Part shown: positions 17,397 through 25,567 of the stretch, piece after piece
Position numbering within the stretch: position 1 is the first letter of the stretch
How the letters are laid out: every line of letters starts with the position of its first letter
NCBI RefSeq assembly: GCF_002770595.1
Contig: NZ_CP022986.1
Coordinates: 1,426,001-1,490,000, forward strand
Reading direction: 5' to 3'
Length of the DNA: 64,000 bases
Origin: Chryseobacterium camelliae
GTDB taxonomy: Bacteria > Bacteroidota > Bacteroidia > Flavobacteriales > Weeksellaceae
Translations under genes and position numbers: made by a program
The notes under the pieces: model-generated
The model's database searches: none
What the model was told of the DNA's origin: nothing
The model's input: the letters and a program-made list of their open reading frames with translations, nothing else

Positions 17397-18146
17397 CTAA
17401 ACAGCAGTATATCCGCCGTCTACCAGATAGTAGGCTCCCGTCATAAAAGAAGCCTTATCCGAGCTTAAAAACAGGACCAGCTCGGCAACTTCCTGCGGCT
17501 TGCCCAATCTTCCCATCGGGTGTTTTGCCACCAATGCATCTTTCATATCACTGTCAAGGCTTTCTAATAAAGGCGTTTCGATATAGGCCGGACCTACAGC
17601 ATTGCAACGGATATTTCTCTGCCCATATTCTGCTCCGATATTTTTTGTCAGGCCTACCACAGCATGTTTCGCCGTAGTATATGCTGAAGAAAGCGGTGCA
17701 GCAACGGTGCCGTGAATGGACGCCATATTAACGATAACGCCGCCGCCGTTCTTTTCCATCTGCTGGATTTCATATTTACAGCCGTAAAATACCCCGTCAA
17801 GATTGATATCCAGTACCTTTTTCCAGCTGTCGATGCTGTAATCCCCGGTAAGGTTCTGCTCACCGCCGATTCCGGCATTATTGCAGGCTATATCAAGCCT
17901 TCCGTATATTTCTGCCGTTTTTCTTACCAATTCTTCTACCTGTGCCGGATCTGATGTATCTGCTTTTACAAAAGATGCTTCACCCCCACCTGACTTGATC
18001 TGTTCAACCACTTTGTTCCCGTGTTCTTCATTAATGTCGGAAACAATAACTTTCGCTCCTTCTCTGGCATAGGTTACGGCAATGGCAAGACCAATCCCTG
18101 ACCCTGCACCTGTAACCAGCGCTACTTTGTTTTCAAGTATTCCCAT
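17397..18146 (-). CDS. short-chain dehydrogenase/reductase
   Basis: A classical 249-residue SDR: Rossmann motif Thr-Gly-Ala-Gly-Ser-Gly-Ile-Gly at 12-19, Asn-Asn-Ala-Gly at 89-92, catalytic Ser143, Tyr156 and Lys160, and the C-terminal Gly-Ala-Tyr-Tyr-Leu-Val-Asp-Gly-Gly-Tyr. Asp37 after the second beta strand favours NAD(H). Such proteins oxidise alcohols or reduce ketones; glucose 1-dehydrogenase and 3-oxoacyl-ACP reductase are the usual automatic names. The substrate is not evident and the neighbours give no pathway. Confidence 0.88.
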   Translation of the reverse strand: MGILENKVALVTGAGSGIGLAIAVTYAREGAKVIVSDINEEHGNKVVEQIKSGGGEASFVKADTSDPAQVEELVRKTAEIYGRLDIACNNAGIGGEQNLTGDYSIDSWKKVLDINLDGVFYGCKYEIQQMEKNGGGVIVNMASIHGTVAAPLSSAYTTAKHAVVGLTKNIGAEYGQRNIRCNAVGPAYIETPLLESLDSDMKDALVAKHPMGRLGKPQEVAELVLFLSSDKASFMTGAYYLVDGGYTAV

Positions 18147-18190
18147 TATTAAAAATTTATGTGATTTGTGTTTGCATTCATTTCACTGTC

Positions 18191-18841
18191 TTATAACAGT
18201 ACCACAGTTACTTCCCTGGTATTCCCCTGGATGGATTTCAGCCTGCCGAATTTATTTTTAGCAACAATATTGTCATTCCAGTAATCGAGTTTTACATTGC
18301 CAAACCTGATTAGTTTCCTGTACCGGCTCTGGTCTGTAAAATCCTTTAATCCATAATCCACCGTAATATTGCCGATGGACCTTATTTTCCTGAGCCGGCT
18401 GTTGTCGGTAAGGTCATTCCCCCAATAATCAATGGGAACAGAACCGATCATTTTCACCTTGCCCAGTTTTTCTTTTTCAACGATCGTATCTTCCCAGTAC
18501 TGTACGGTTACATTTCCGATCTTTTTAATCTTCCCGTATTTGGGGTCATCCTGATCCGGTGCATCCCAGTATTCTATTTTGGTATTGCCGATGCTTTTAA
18601 GTTTCCCGTCACGGTAACGGTCAAAAAGCTGATCATCGTAATAATCGAAAGTCCCGTTCAGAGGATCCTGATAAAACCTGATGATCTGCCCTTCCGCATT
18701 GATGCTGATGATGAGGTCATCAACACTGATATCCACATACTGAATGTCATAAGACCTGCCGGAAACATAAGCCTTAACCTGTGCAGGCAGATACATATAC
18801 AACGCCATACAAATGACTGAAAGAATGGTTTTTATCTTCAT
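18191..18841 (-). CDS. exported protein made of 24-residue tandem repeats
   Basis: After a signal peptide (cleavage after Leu-Pro-Ala near residue 20) comes a short lead-in and then about five and a half imperfect repeats of roughly 24 residues from about 79 to 216. Each repeat has the pattern Gly-Lys-(Leu/Ile/Val)-Lys-x-Ile-Gly-Asn-Val-x-(Val/Ile)-x-Tyr-Trp followed by about ten charged residues. The fourth has Tyr-Gly instead of Tyr-Trp and the last is truncated. The regular strand-turn pattern suggests a beta-solenoid or propeller-like surface protein. Family not recognised; function unknown. Confidence 0.7.
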   Translation of the reverse strand: MKIKTILSVICMALYMYLPAQVKAYVSGRSYDIQYVDISVDDLIISINAEGQIIRFYQDPLNGTFDYYDDQLFDRYRDGKLKSIGNTKIEYWDAPDQDDPKYGKIKKIGNVTVQYWEDTIVEKEKLGKVKMIGSVPIDYWGNDLTDNSRLRKIRSIGNITVDYGLKDFTDQSRYRKLIRFGNVKLDYWNDNIVAKNKFGRLKSIQGNTREVTVVLL

Positions 18842-18858
18842 AATGATCCGTATATTGA

Positions 18859-19299
18859 TTACCAGATTTCCTGAATGGTCTGTTCAATGGTATTAACCGC
18901 AAATGTCTCTCCCATTTTCCTGCCAAACATCATTTTTGCCAGTGGCGCTTCCGGCGAAACAGCCGTTACTTTTTTTCCACCGATCATCAGATCACCGGCA
19001 GAGACAGAGATATAGAACATCCCTTTATCTGTTTTTACCAGTGCTCCGTTCTGTACCTTAGAACAGGAATCTGCACTGATCCTTCTGAATACTGCCTGCT
19101 GGCTCAGCACTTCGTTCAGCTGCTTCTGTAAATTGTTGATTTCCTGTTGCAGCATCTCACGGCTCGTCTCATATTTATCGCCCATGGAGCTTTTGGTGTC
19201 GTTATTTGAAGCTCTGGCTTCTTCAATCAGCCGTTCCAGATGGCTGATCTTGTCCGAGATTTTATTTTCTAGGGTTTCACGTATGATTAACTTGTCCAT
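18859..19299 (-). CDS. GreA/GreB-like transcription factor homologue
   Basis: The 146-residue protein has a long N-terminal coiled coil (about 1-70, with a Glu-Glu-Ala-Arg-Ala-Ser-Asn segment) and a C-terminal FKBP-like GreA domain containing Gly-Ala-Leu-Val-Lys-Thr and Ser-Pro-Glu-Ala-Pro-Leu-Ala-Lys-Met-Met-Phe-Gly-Arg-Lys near 113-128. This matches Gre factors, which enter the RNA polymerase secondary channel. The tip acidic pair of real GreA is not clear, so it may modulate polymerase without RNA cleavage. Public annotations of such Bacteroidota proteins often carry an erroneous 3-oxoacyl-ACP synthase label. The repeat protein gene follows 17 bp downstream. Confidence 0.7.
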   Translation of the reverse strand: MDKLIIRETLENKISDKISHLERLIEEARASNNDTKSSMGDKYETSREMLQQEINNLQKQLNEVLSQQAVFRRISADSCSKVQNGALVKTDKGMFYISVSAGDLMIGGKKVTAVSPEAPLAKMMFGRKMGETFAVNTIEQTIQEIW

Positions 19300-19360
19300 A
19301 TCCTTATGATCACTCTCAAATGTACTGAATTAATTTCAAGTTTATCCGGTCATATAATAA

Positions 19361-19388
19361 AACAGACAGCTCTTAAGGCTGCCTGTTA
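19361..19388 (-). terminator. intrinsic terminator after the amylase gene
   Basis: AACAGGCAG and CTGTCTGTT (minus strand) pair with one wobble around a short loop, followed by TTTATT. Confidence 0.65.
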
Positions 19389-19411
19389 TTCAAATATATA
19401 TTATTGCTCAT

Positions 19412-20758
19412 TTATTTTTCAAAGACAGCATAATCCGAAACTTTGAAGCTGAAATCTTTTCCGGCACTGAAATCCCTTTTGGTTTTATCAAATACATTTT
19501 TGAAACTTCCTGACACATGATCATCCTGAATACTGAAGCTCACGGGTTCCTTAGACATGTTAAGTACTACCAGCACCTCATCTTTGCCGTTCTTTCTCAG
19601 ATAAGCCAGGATTTTATCATTGGCCGTCGTATTCAACAGGTAAGTGGTCACTGCCGTATCACCACCGCGTAGTGCCGGATTGGATGATTTAAGTTCCAGC
19701 AGCGTTTTATAAAAATCAGCCATCTGGTAATTATTCGTCCATGCAATAGGGTCTTTCTCGAAGAACTCCAGCCTTTTCATATTCGGGAGTTCCTGCCCGG
19801 AATACAGCAACGGCACACCGTTCCATGTCGCTGAAAAAACAGCCATAGGCTTGGTGATCACGCCATACTTTTCATACTCGGTACCATTCCAGGAATTTTC
19901 GTCATGATTGGCCGTAAACCACGCCCTCATTGAGCCGTCACCGATATTGGAATATTTGATCAGCAGATCTTTCAGGTCCTGTAAAGGCAGGTTCTTTTTA
20001 TAGTAATCTTCAGATACGTGCATCCATTTCCATGAATAACTGGCATCGAAAACTTTTCCGTGTTCAGGATTTTCAAGTTCATCAAATTCTCCCAGCCAGA
20101 ACAGAGGCTTTACCTGATCCAGTTCCGGGCGTGCTTCCTCCCAGAAGTCAGCTTCCACCCATGAAGCGAGATCACAACGGAAACCGTCGATTCCTGTTTC
20201 CTGCACCCAGAACTTCATGGCATCAATCATAGCTCTGCGTACTTCTTTTTTACTGTAATCCAGCTCAATGATATCATCCATTCCTGAAGCCCGGTGAAAA
20301 GATCCGTCCGGATCTTTCAGGTAAAATTCAGGATGGGTTTTGGTCCAGATATGGTCCCAGCCCGTATGGTTGGCCACCCAGTCAATAATGACTTTAAAAC
20401 CAAGCCGGTGGGCTTCGTTTACCATATGCTTAAAATCATTCATGGTCCCGAATTCAGGATTGATAGATGTATAATCCGATGCTGCATAGGGACTTCCCAG
20501 GCTTCCTTTTTTATTTTCCTGGGCGATCGGTGTTACCGGCATGAACCAGAGTGTTTTCACCCCCATGGATTTCAAACGGGGCATTTCCTTTTCAAAGGCT
20601 TTAAAGGTTCCTTCCTTGGTATATTGCCTTGTGTTTACTTCATAGATGTTTGTGGTGTGTTTCCATTCCTTCGGTAAATCCATAGTATCTTTTTTATTTT
20701 GAGTAGCGCAGGATACAATCCCCAGGCTGATAACAGCCATTAGCATGAACTTCTTCAT
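19412..20758 (-). CDS. GH13 alpha-amylase family lipoprotein
   Basis: A 448-residue lipoprotein (lipobox Ile-Val-Ser-Cys, Cys17) with an intact GH13 barrel. The conserved regions are Asp-Trp-Val-Ala-Asn-His at 126-131, Gly-Phe-Arg-Cys-Asp with nucleophile Asp196, acid/base Glu224 in Leu-Gly-Glu-Phe, and Asn-His-Asp at 284-286. The C-terminal 75 residues form the usual beta-sandwich. It should cleave alpha-1,4-glucans or transfer glucosyl units at the cell surface or in the periplasm. No SusC/SusD genes are nearby, so it is not part of a classical polysaccharide utilisation locus. Confidence 0.9.
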   Translation of the reverse strand: MKKFMLMAVISLGIVSCATQNKKDTMDLPKEWKHTTNIYEVNTRQYTKEGTFKAFEKEMPRLKSMGVKTLWFMPVTPIAQENKKGSLGSPYAASDYTSINPEFGTMNDFKHMVNEAHRLGFKVIIDWVANHTGWDHIWTKTHPEFYLKDPDGSFHRASGMDDIIELDYSKKEVRRAMIDAMKFWVQETGIDGFRCDLASWVEADFWEEARPELDQVKPLFWLGEFDELENPEHGKVFDASYSWKWMHVSEDYYKKNLPLQDLKDLLIKYSNIGDGSMRAWFTANHDENSWNGTEYEKYGVITKPMAVFSATWNGVPLLYSGQELPNMKRLEFFEKDPIAWTNNYQMADFYKTLLELKSSNPALRGGDTAVTTYLLNTTANDKILAYLRKNGKDEVLVVLNMSKEPVSFSIQDDHVSGSFKNVFDKTKRDFSAGKDFSFKVSDYAVFEK

Positions 20759-20772
20759 GAGTCAATTTTTAA

Positions 20773-20780
20773 CAAAAATA
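20773..20780 (-). promoter_or_regulatory. -7 promoter element of the amylase gene
   Basis: TATTTTTG on the minus strand fits TAnnTTTG and ends 14 bp before the start codon at 20758. The remainder of the 310-bp gap up to 21068 is AT-rich and I see no gene or other signal in it. Confidence 0.45.
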
Positions 20781-21068
20781 ATGATTACAATTGTATTCGG
20801 CTGTCTTTTCATTATTTTTTGAGATGATTTAATATGCCTGCGGAAGATATTTCAGGATTGGATATTATACAGATACTTTTTTAATGCTTTGATTTCAAGA
20901 GTATTTTTAAATACATAAAATCCTGTTAAAATGATTTGAAAATTTATAATATTTTACACAAATAATAGGCTTATCATATAAAATTATTCATTATGAAAGT
21001 AGTTCTATGATACTTGGCGTACTTATTGTTATGTGATCTAAAATCAAACCACATTAAATAATAACGAT

Positions 21069-21449
21069 ATGATAAAGATTATTCCCGAAGCTCCGGAAAA
21101 TGTTGCAGCTTTCAATGCAACGGGAGAAGTGACGAAAGAAGATTTTGAACAACTGGTGATTCCGCGTGTTCAACAGAAGGTAGACCAATATGGAGAGCTG
21201 AATTACTTATTGTATCTGGATACGGATTTAGACAAATTCACAATGGGTGCATGGATAGAAGATGCGCTTTTGGGAGTAAAGAATTTCACAAAATGGAACC
21301 GTACGGCTATTGTGACTGATAAAGAGGGCGTTCAGAACTTTACCGATGCTTTCAGCGTACTGATGCCGGGAGAATGCAAATCCTTTCCGAAAGAAAATTT
21401 ATACAATGCATTGTACTGGTGTACCAATGGTAACGAAGTAGAAGCATAG
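21069..21449 (+). CDS. STAS/SEC14-like (SpoIIAA-like) protein
   Basis: A 126-residue protein with the SpoIIAA-like (PF11964) layout: an N-terminal strand (Met-Ile-Lys-Ile-Ile), an Ala-Thr-Gly-Glu-Val-Thr-Lys-Glu-Asp-Phe-Glu segment, a central Leu-Leu-Tyr-Leu-Asp strand and a Trp-Asn-Arg-Thr-Ala-Ile-Val-Thr-Asp segment. This fold is related to STAS and CRAL-TRIO lipid-binding domains; the family's role is unknown. The gene stands alone and ends in a strong terminator. Confidence 0.75.
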   Translation: MIKIIPEAPENVAAFNATGEVTKEDFEQLVIPRVQQKVDQYGELNYLLYLDTDLDKFTMGAWIEDALLGVKNFTKWNRTAIVTDKEGVQNFTDAFSVLMPGECKSFPKENLYNALYWCTNGNEVEA

Positions 21450-21465
21450 AGGTAAAATTAAAAAA

Positions 21466-21505
21466 CAAAAAATCCGTTTCAGATAAAACTGGGACGGATT
21501 TTTTA
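21466..21505 (+). terminator. intrinsic terminator after the SpoIIAA-like gene
   Basis: AAAAAATCCGT pairs with ACGGATTTTTT, extended inward by CAG/CTG; the loop is ATAAAA. The T-run on the right serves the plus-strand gene. Confidence 0.8.
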
Positions 21506-21654
21506 GTGGGCATTGCTCTACAATACCCCTTACCTTCATGGTTATTAGTTTTCAATACAAATATATTTAAAATTAATTCACCATAAATGAAATTATCGTT
21601 ACTTTTCTCAATTATTTTGATCGTGATTTAATAAATTATCTTAATGCTGCCCCA

Positions 21655-22848
21655 TTACAGAGAATCTGATGATGACTTCATACTTAGTGCTGATTTTCCC
21701 GCATACAGGTATTTATACCGGAGGCTGATAGCCAGTCCGATTCCGGTCATGACCACTCCTACCAGGGACGGATAATTGAAAGTGTAGCCATGTTCCAAAG
21801 GGATTCCCCCAAGAAAAGCGCCCATAGCATTGGCAATATTGAAGGCAGCCTGCATGAATGCGGCAGCCATCATTTCGCTTTTTGGGGCTGCCTTCATCAT
21901 CATGATATTGATGGGCGCAGCTACTGACATGGATAATGCACCGCAAACAAAGGTTAGCACCAGGGCTATATTCTGGTATTGCGAAAGAAAGAAGACTCCG
22001 GCCAGTGAAAACATCATCAGCAACAGCAACAGGGAGCAGGTTTTTTCAGGGCTCATCCTGTCCGACAGAACTCCGCCACCCAAATTTCCGGCTACCATCC
22101 CTACTCCGGCGATCACCATCACATAAGCCATCTGGCTGCTTTTGATTCCTGCCACTACCGTCATCAGAGGCGTAATATAGCTGAACCAGGTAAAAAGCCC
22201 CCCGAAACCGATGGCTGTAATCATCAATACCAGCCAGGCCTGCCTGCCTTTCAGGAATTTAAGCTCTTCCATAAAATGCGCATTCTGATTGTTCCGGAGA
22301 TCAGGAAGCCATAACTTAAGGAACAGCAGGGCTATAAGACCAATAACCGCAACAATGGCGAAATACCACCGCCAGTGAAAAGTATGCCCTATATAAGTTA
22401 CCAGAGGCACCATAGCCAGGTTGGCAACGGTAAGCCCGGTAAACATCAGGGAAATATAAAATGCTTCTTTTCCTTTTCCACCCATCCTGGAAGCCATTAC
22501 CGTTCCTACTCCAAAGAAGGCACCGTGAGGAAGTCCGGACAGGAACCTGATGATCAGCATGGTGGTATAATCCGGAGCTATCGCAGACAAAGCATTGAAA
22601 ATGGTAAAAATGACCATCAGTGACATCAGCACTTTTTTAGGAGGAAACTTTACTGAATATCCGATCAGAAACGGAGCACCGATAACCACTCCAAGCGCAT
22701 AAGCTGAAATAAGGTGTCCCGCCTCCGGAATGCTGATCTGCAATGTTCTGGCCATGTCCGGCAACAGTCCCATAATGGTAAATTCTGTTGTCCCGATGCC
22801 TAATCCGCCTATTGCAAGCGGTATAATCCTTTTATCTATGGTTGCCAT
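21655..22848 (-). CDS. MFS transporter (DHA1, AraJ/YdhP-like)
   Basis: A 397-residue protein with twelve predicted membrane helices and the DHA1-type motifs Gly-Thr-Thr-Glu-Phe near 19-23 (first helix) and Leu-Pro-His-Gly-Ala-Phe-Phe-Gly-Val-Gly after helix 4, characteristic of the AraJ/YdhP/PbuE group. These export purines, sugars or drugs using the proton gradient. It is divergent from an AraC-type regulator with 137 bp between them, so expression is probably induced by that regulator's ligand. The substrate cannot be told. Confidence 0.85.
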   Translation of the reverse strand: MATIDKRIIPLAIGGLGIGTTEFTIMGLLPDMARTLQISIPEAGHLISAYALGVVIGAPFLIGYSVKFPPKKVLMSLMVIFTIFNALSAIAPDYTTMLIIRFLSGLPHGAFFGVGTVMASRMGGKGKEAFYISLMFTGLTVANLAMVPLVTYIGHTFHWRWYFAIVAVIGLIALLFLKLWLPDLRNNQNAHFMEELKFLKGRQAWLVLMITAIGFGGLFTWFSYITPLMTVVAGIKSSQMAYVMVIAGVGMVAGNLGGGVLSDRMSPEKTCSLLLLLMMFSLAGVFFLSQYQNIALVLTFVCGALSMSVAAPINIMMMKAAPKSEMMAAAFMQAAFNIANAMGAFLGGIPLEHGYTFNYPSLVGVVMTGIGLAISLRYKYLYAGKSALSMKSSSDSL

Positions 22849-22985
22849 GACTTGTCTACTATTGTTTTTGAAAGTGCAAAAATCGCCAGAAATTATGGTT
22901 TCTGCTCCACCGCTAATGATAAAAATTTGCTCTGTATTAATCTTTTCTTTTAAATTTAACCCAATAAATCATCAAAACAGAACCA

Positions 22986-23828
22986 ATGAAGATCCAGAAA
23001 GAGATCATAGATTTTGAAGAAGGAAAGTCCTTCAAACTGTTTTCACCATCGCTTAAAAATTGTTTCTACTGGCACTACCATCCTGAAACCGAGCTGGTCT
23101 ATGTGGAAGCTTCCCATGGAATCCGGCATGTGGGTAAAGATATTTCAAAGTTTACCGATCACGATCTCCTGCTGATCGGGTCCAACGTCCCGCATCTTAA
23201 CTTTGACTACGGCATCCAGACCGAATGCCGGCAGCTGGTCCTTCAGATGCAGGAAGAATTTACCCGTAACCTGACTGCCATGGCAGAATTTAATGCCGTA
23301 AAAGAACTCTTGGACCGCTCATGTCTTGGACTATCATTTTTTGGCGCGACAAAAAAAACCGTAGTGGAAAAGCTGCGTATCATGGAAACCCAGGATTCCT
23401 TTGAAGCTGTTATGAGCCTGATTGAGATCCTGCAGATTCTTGCGCATTCCAGGGAGGTTAAAGTGCTTAATCAGGAGGATACGCGTGTACAGTGGTTTAT
23501 GAACGATAAGATCCGGATGGGCGCCATTTACCATTATATTGATGAGCATTATGATAAAAAACCGGATGTTAATGAGATTGCCAGGATCGTCGGGCTGAGT
23601 ACGCCTGCTTTCTGCCGGTATTTTAAAAAACAGACGGATATGACTTTTACAGGCTTTGTTAATAATTACCGCATCAACCAGGCTAAAATATCACTCCTGA
23701 AAGGCAGTTCGGTTACAGAAGCCTGTTTCCAGGCAGGTTTTGAAAGCCTTTCTTACTTCAATAAACTCTTTAAGCAGCATATGGAACAGACCCCTTCAGA
23801 ATTCAGGAAAGAACATATGAAGAGATGA
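22986..23828 (+). CDS. AraC family transcriptional regulator
   Basis: The 280-residue protein has an N-terminal cupin sensing domain (His-Tyr-His-Pro-Glu-Thr-Glu-Leu-Val-Tyr near 30 and Ser-Asn-Val-Pro-His-Leu near 70) and a C-terminal AraC domain (about 180-278) with Gly-Phe-Glu-Ser-Leu-Ser-Tyr-Phe-Asn-Lys-Leu-Phe-Lys and Thr-Pro-Ser-Glu-Phe-Arg. It is divergent from the MFS gene and is its likely regulator. The ligand is unknown; cupin AraC proteins often sense sugars or small aromatic compounds. Confidence 0.85.
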   Translation: MKIQKEIIDFEEGKSFKLFSPSLKNCFYWHYHPETELVYVEASHGIRHVGKDISKFTDHDLLLIGSNVPHLNFDYGIQTECRQLVLQMQEEFTRNLTAMAEFNAVKELLDRSCLGLSFFGATKKTVVEKLRIMETQDSFEAVMSLIEILQILAHSREVKVLNQEDTRVQWFMNDKIRMGAIYHYIDEHYDKKPDVNEIARIVGLSTPAFCRYFKKQTDMTFTGFVNNYRINQAKISLLKGSSVTEACFQAGFESLSYFNKLFKQHMEQTPSEFRKEHMKR

Positions 23829-23837
23829 TCTGTAAAA

Positions 23838-23858
23838 AACGCCCCTAAAAGGAGCGTT
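23838..23858. terminator. terminator between araC-type gene and lipA
   Basis: AACGCCCC and GGAGCGTT pair with one mismatch around a five-base loop. The A-run on the left gives a T-run on the minus strand, so it mainly serves lipA. Confidence 0.65.
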
Positions 23859-23863
23859 AATTA

Positions 23864-24730
23864 TTAATGGATATGTTTTTCTGCATGGTAAGAACTCCTA
23901 ACCAAAGGCGAACTCTCCACATGCCTGAATCCTAAACTTCTTGCAAAATCCCCGAATTCATCAAATTCTTCCGGAGTAATGAATTTCTTTACCGGCAGGT
24001 GTTTTTTGGTAGGCTGAAGGTATTGGCCCAGTGTAATGACATCCACATCAGCATTCCTGATATCTTCAATCGTCTGGAAAACTTCATCCCTGGTTTCCCC
24101 TAAACCAAGCATCACGCCGGTTTTGGTCCTCCTCTGTCCGGCTTCCTTGAGGTATCTCAGTACGTCCAGGCTCCTTTCATATTTAGCCTGGATCCTTACT
24201 TCCCGGGTCAGCCTTTTTACCGTTTCCATATTATGCGAAATAACTTCAGGTGCTACACTTACCAACCGGTCTAGATGTTTGGTGATCCCCTGAAAATCCG
24301 GGATCAGCGTTTCCATAGTTGTTCCGGGTGAAATCCTTCTTACCGCATTCACGGTTTCTGCCCAAAGGATAGACCCCATATCTTTAAGGTCATCACGGTC
24401 TACGGATGTAAGCACGGCATGTTTGATCTTCATCAACTTGATTGAACGGGCCACTTTTTCAGGCTCATCCCAGTTGACATCCATCGGCTTCCCGGTCTTC
24501 ACCCCACAGAATCCACAGCTACGGGTACATATATTCCCCAGGATCATAAATGTTGCGGTCCCTTCTCCCCAGCACTCCCCCATATTCGGGCAGCTTCCGC
24601 TTTGGCAAATGGTATTGAGTTTATATTTATCAACCAAAGTCCTGAGTTCTCTGTAGTTTTTCCCGGTAGGGAGCTTTACACGGATCCACTTTGGTTTTTG
24701 TACGGTAGTATCTTGAACTAAATTTTCCAT
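23864..24730 (-). CDS. lipA: lipoyl synthase
   Basis: This 288-residue radical-SAM enzyme inserts two sulfurs into protein-bound octanoate. The sacrificial auxiliary cluster ligands are Cys42, Cys47 and Cys53 (Cys-x4-Cys-x5-Cys), and the radical-SAM cluster is Cys68, Cys72 and Cys75 in Cys-Thr-Arg-Ser-Cys-Gly-Phe-Cys. The terminal Arg-Ser-Ser-Tyr-His-Ala segment provides the serine ligand of the auxiliary cluster. It lies 117 bp downstream of the ECF-type sigma gene on the same strand. Confidence 0.97.
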   Translation of the reverse strand: MENLVQDTTVQKPKWIRVKLPTGKNYRELRTLVDKYKLNTICQSGSCPNMGECWGEGTATFMILGNICTRSCGFCGVKTGKPMDVNWDEPEKVARSIKLMKIKHAVLTSVDRDDLKDMGSILWAETVNAVRRISPGTTMETLIPDFQGITKHLDRLVSVAPEVISHNMETVKRLTREVRIQAKYERSLDVLRYLKEAGQRRTKTGVMLGLGETRDEVFQTIEDIRNADVDVITLGQYLQPTKKHLPVKKFITPEEFDEFGDFARSLGFRHVESSPLVRSSYHAEKHIH

Positions 24731-24847
24731 CTCTAGAATTGAAGGTCAAAGTTAAGCATTTTTTTATCGAAACCATCAAACAGGTCTATTGATGAAACAG
24801 ATGATTTCAAAGTGCATCTGATCTGATCAAATTAAAAGGGTTGCAAA

Positions 24848-25408
24848 TTACAAGTCCTCAAACTCATTATTTTTCAGCAGTTCTGCCAGGACCTTCTTAG
24901 CACGCATCACTCTTACCTTGGTATTGGCGACAGAAATCCCTAATTCATCAGCAATCTCCTTGATGCTTTTTTCCTCAAAAAAACGGAGTTTGATAATATC
25001 CTGGTAATTGGCATCCAGCGATTCAATGGTCTTGATTATTTTTTTCTGCTCTTCATTCGAGATCATCAGCTCCTCCGGGGATTTAGCATACTGGTTCTTT
25101 ACTTCTTCGAGGTTTTCGGTAGGATCCTGGTTTTCGCGGCTCTTTTTACGCCAGAAGTCAATAACGGTGTTCTGGGCAATGGTAAGTATCCAGGTTTTGA
25201 ACTGGAAATGAGGATCAAACATATCCAGCTTGGAAAGCACTTTGGAAAAAACATTGACCGTAATTTCATCGGCATCGTTTTCATCCCTGACCTTTTTCAT
25301 GACAAATGAAAAAACATCCACCCAGAAAATATTAATCAGCTTCGTCTGGGCTTTCTGGTCTTTCTCTTTTGCTCTGCGGATCAGCAGGAATAATTGTTCG
25401 TCATTCAT
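24848..25408 (-). CDS. ECF-type RNA polymerase sigma factor
   Basis: A 186-residue sigma-70 family factor from the start at 25408 (Met-Asn-Asp-Glu-Gln). Region 2 (about 15-85) carries Asp-Ala-Asp-Glu-Ile-Thr-Val-Asn-Val-Phe and Lys-Thr-Trp-Ile-Leu-Thr-Ile-Ala-Gln-Asn; region 4 (about 125-180) has Ile-Lys-Glu-Ile-Ala-Asp-Glu-Leu-Gly-Ile-Ser as recognition helix-turn-helix. The frame is open upstream to 25456, but a complete promoter lies at 25415-25445, inside that extension, so the shorter start is right. No anti-sigma gene is adjacent. Its regulon is unknown; lipA follows. Confidence 0.88.
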   Translation of the reverse strand: MNDEQLFLLIRRAKEKDQKAQTKLINIFWVDVFSFVMKKVRDENDADEITVNVFSKVLSKLDMFDPHFQFKTWILTIAQNTVIDFWRKKSRENQDPTENLEEVKNQYAKSPEELMISNEEQKKIIKTIESLDANYQDIIKLRFFEEKSIKEIADELGISVANTKVRVMRAKKVLAELLKNNEFEDL

Positions 25409-25414
25409 TATAAA

Positions 25415-25445
25415 CAAATATACTTTAATTACCAGAAAAAGCAAA
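25415..25445 (-). promoter_or_regulatory. promoter of the sigma factor gene, nearly touching the ATG
   Basis: On the minus strand TTTG (25442-25445) is followed after 19 bp by TATATTTG (25415-25422), a full match to TTTG-N19-TAnnTTTG. Only six bases separate the -7 box from the ATG at 25408, so the transcript should begin at or next to the start codon. Confidence 0.7.
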
Positions 25446-25534
25446 GAACTTACCACGGGCTTCAGGATTCTTATATTTAAAGGGTTCTTTATGCCTTTCT
25501 GCCGTCCGCCTCAGTCCGATACCGCTGAATTTAT

Positions 25535-25542
25535 TATCTTTG
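25535..25542 (+). promoter_or_regulatory. -7 promoter element of tyrS
   Basis: TATCTTTG matches TAnnTTTG, 25 bp before the ATG at 25568. No clear -33 box. Confidence 0.6.
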
Positions 25543-25567
25543 CCAGTAAAATTTTAAAGAAAATACA

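Noticed and set aside
19412..20758. Polysaccharide utilisation locus
   Set aside because: Only a lone GH13 lipoprotein is present, without SusC/SusD or a regulator nearby.
25409..25456. Longer sigma-factor start at 25456
   Set aside because: The added codons contain the complete promoter and would add a hydrophobic N-terminus unlike the family.
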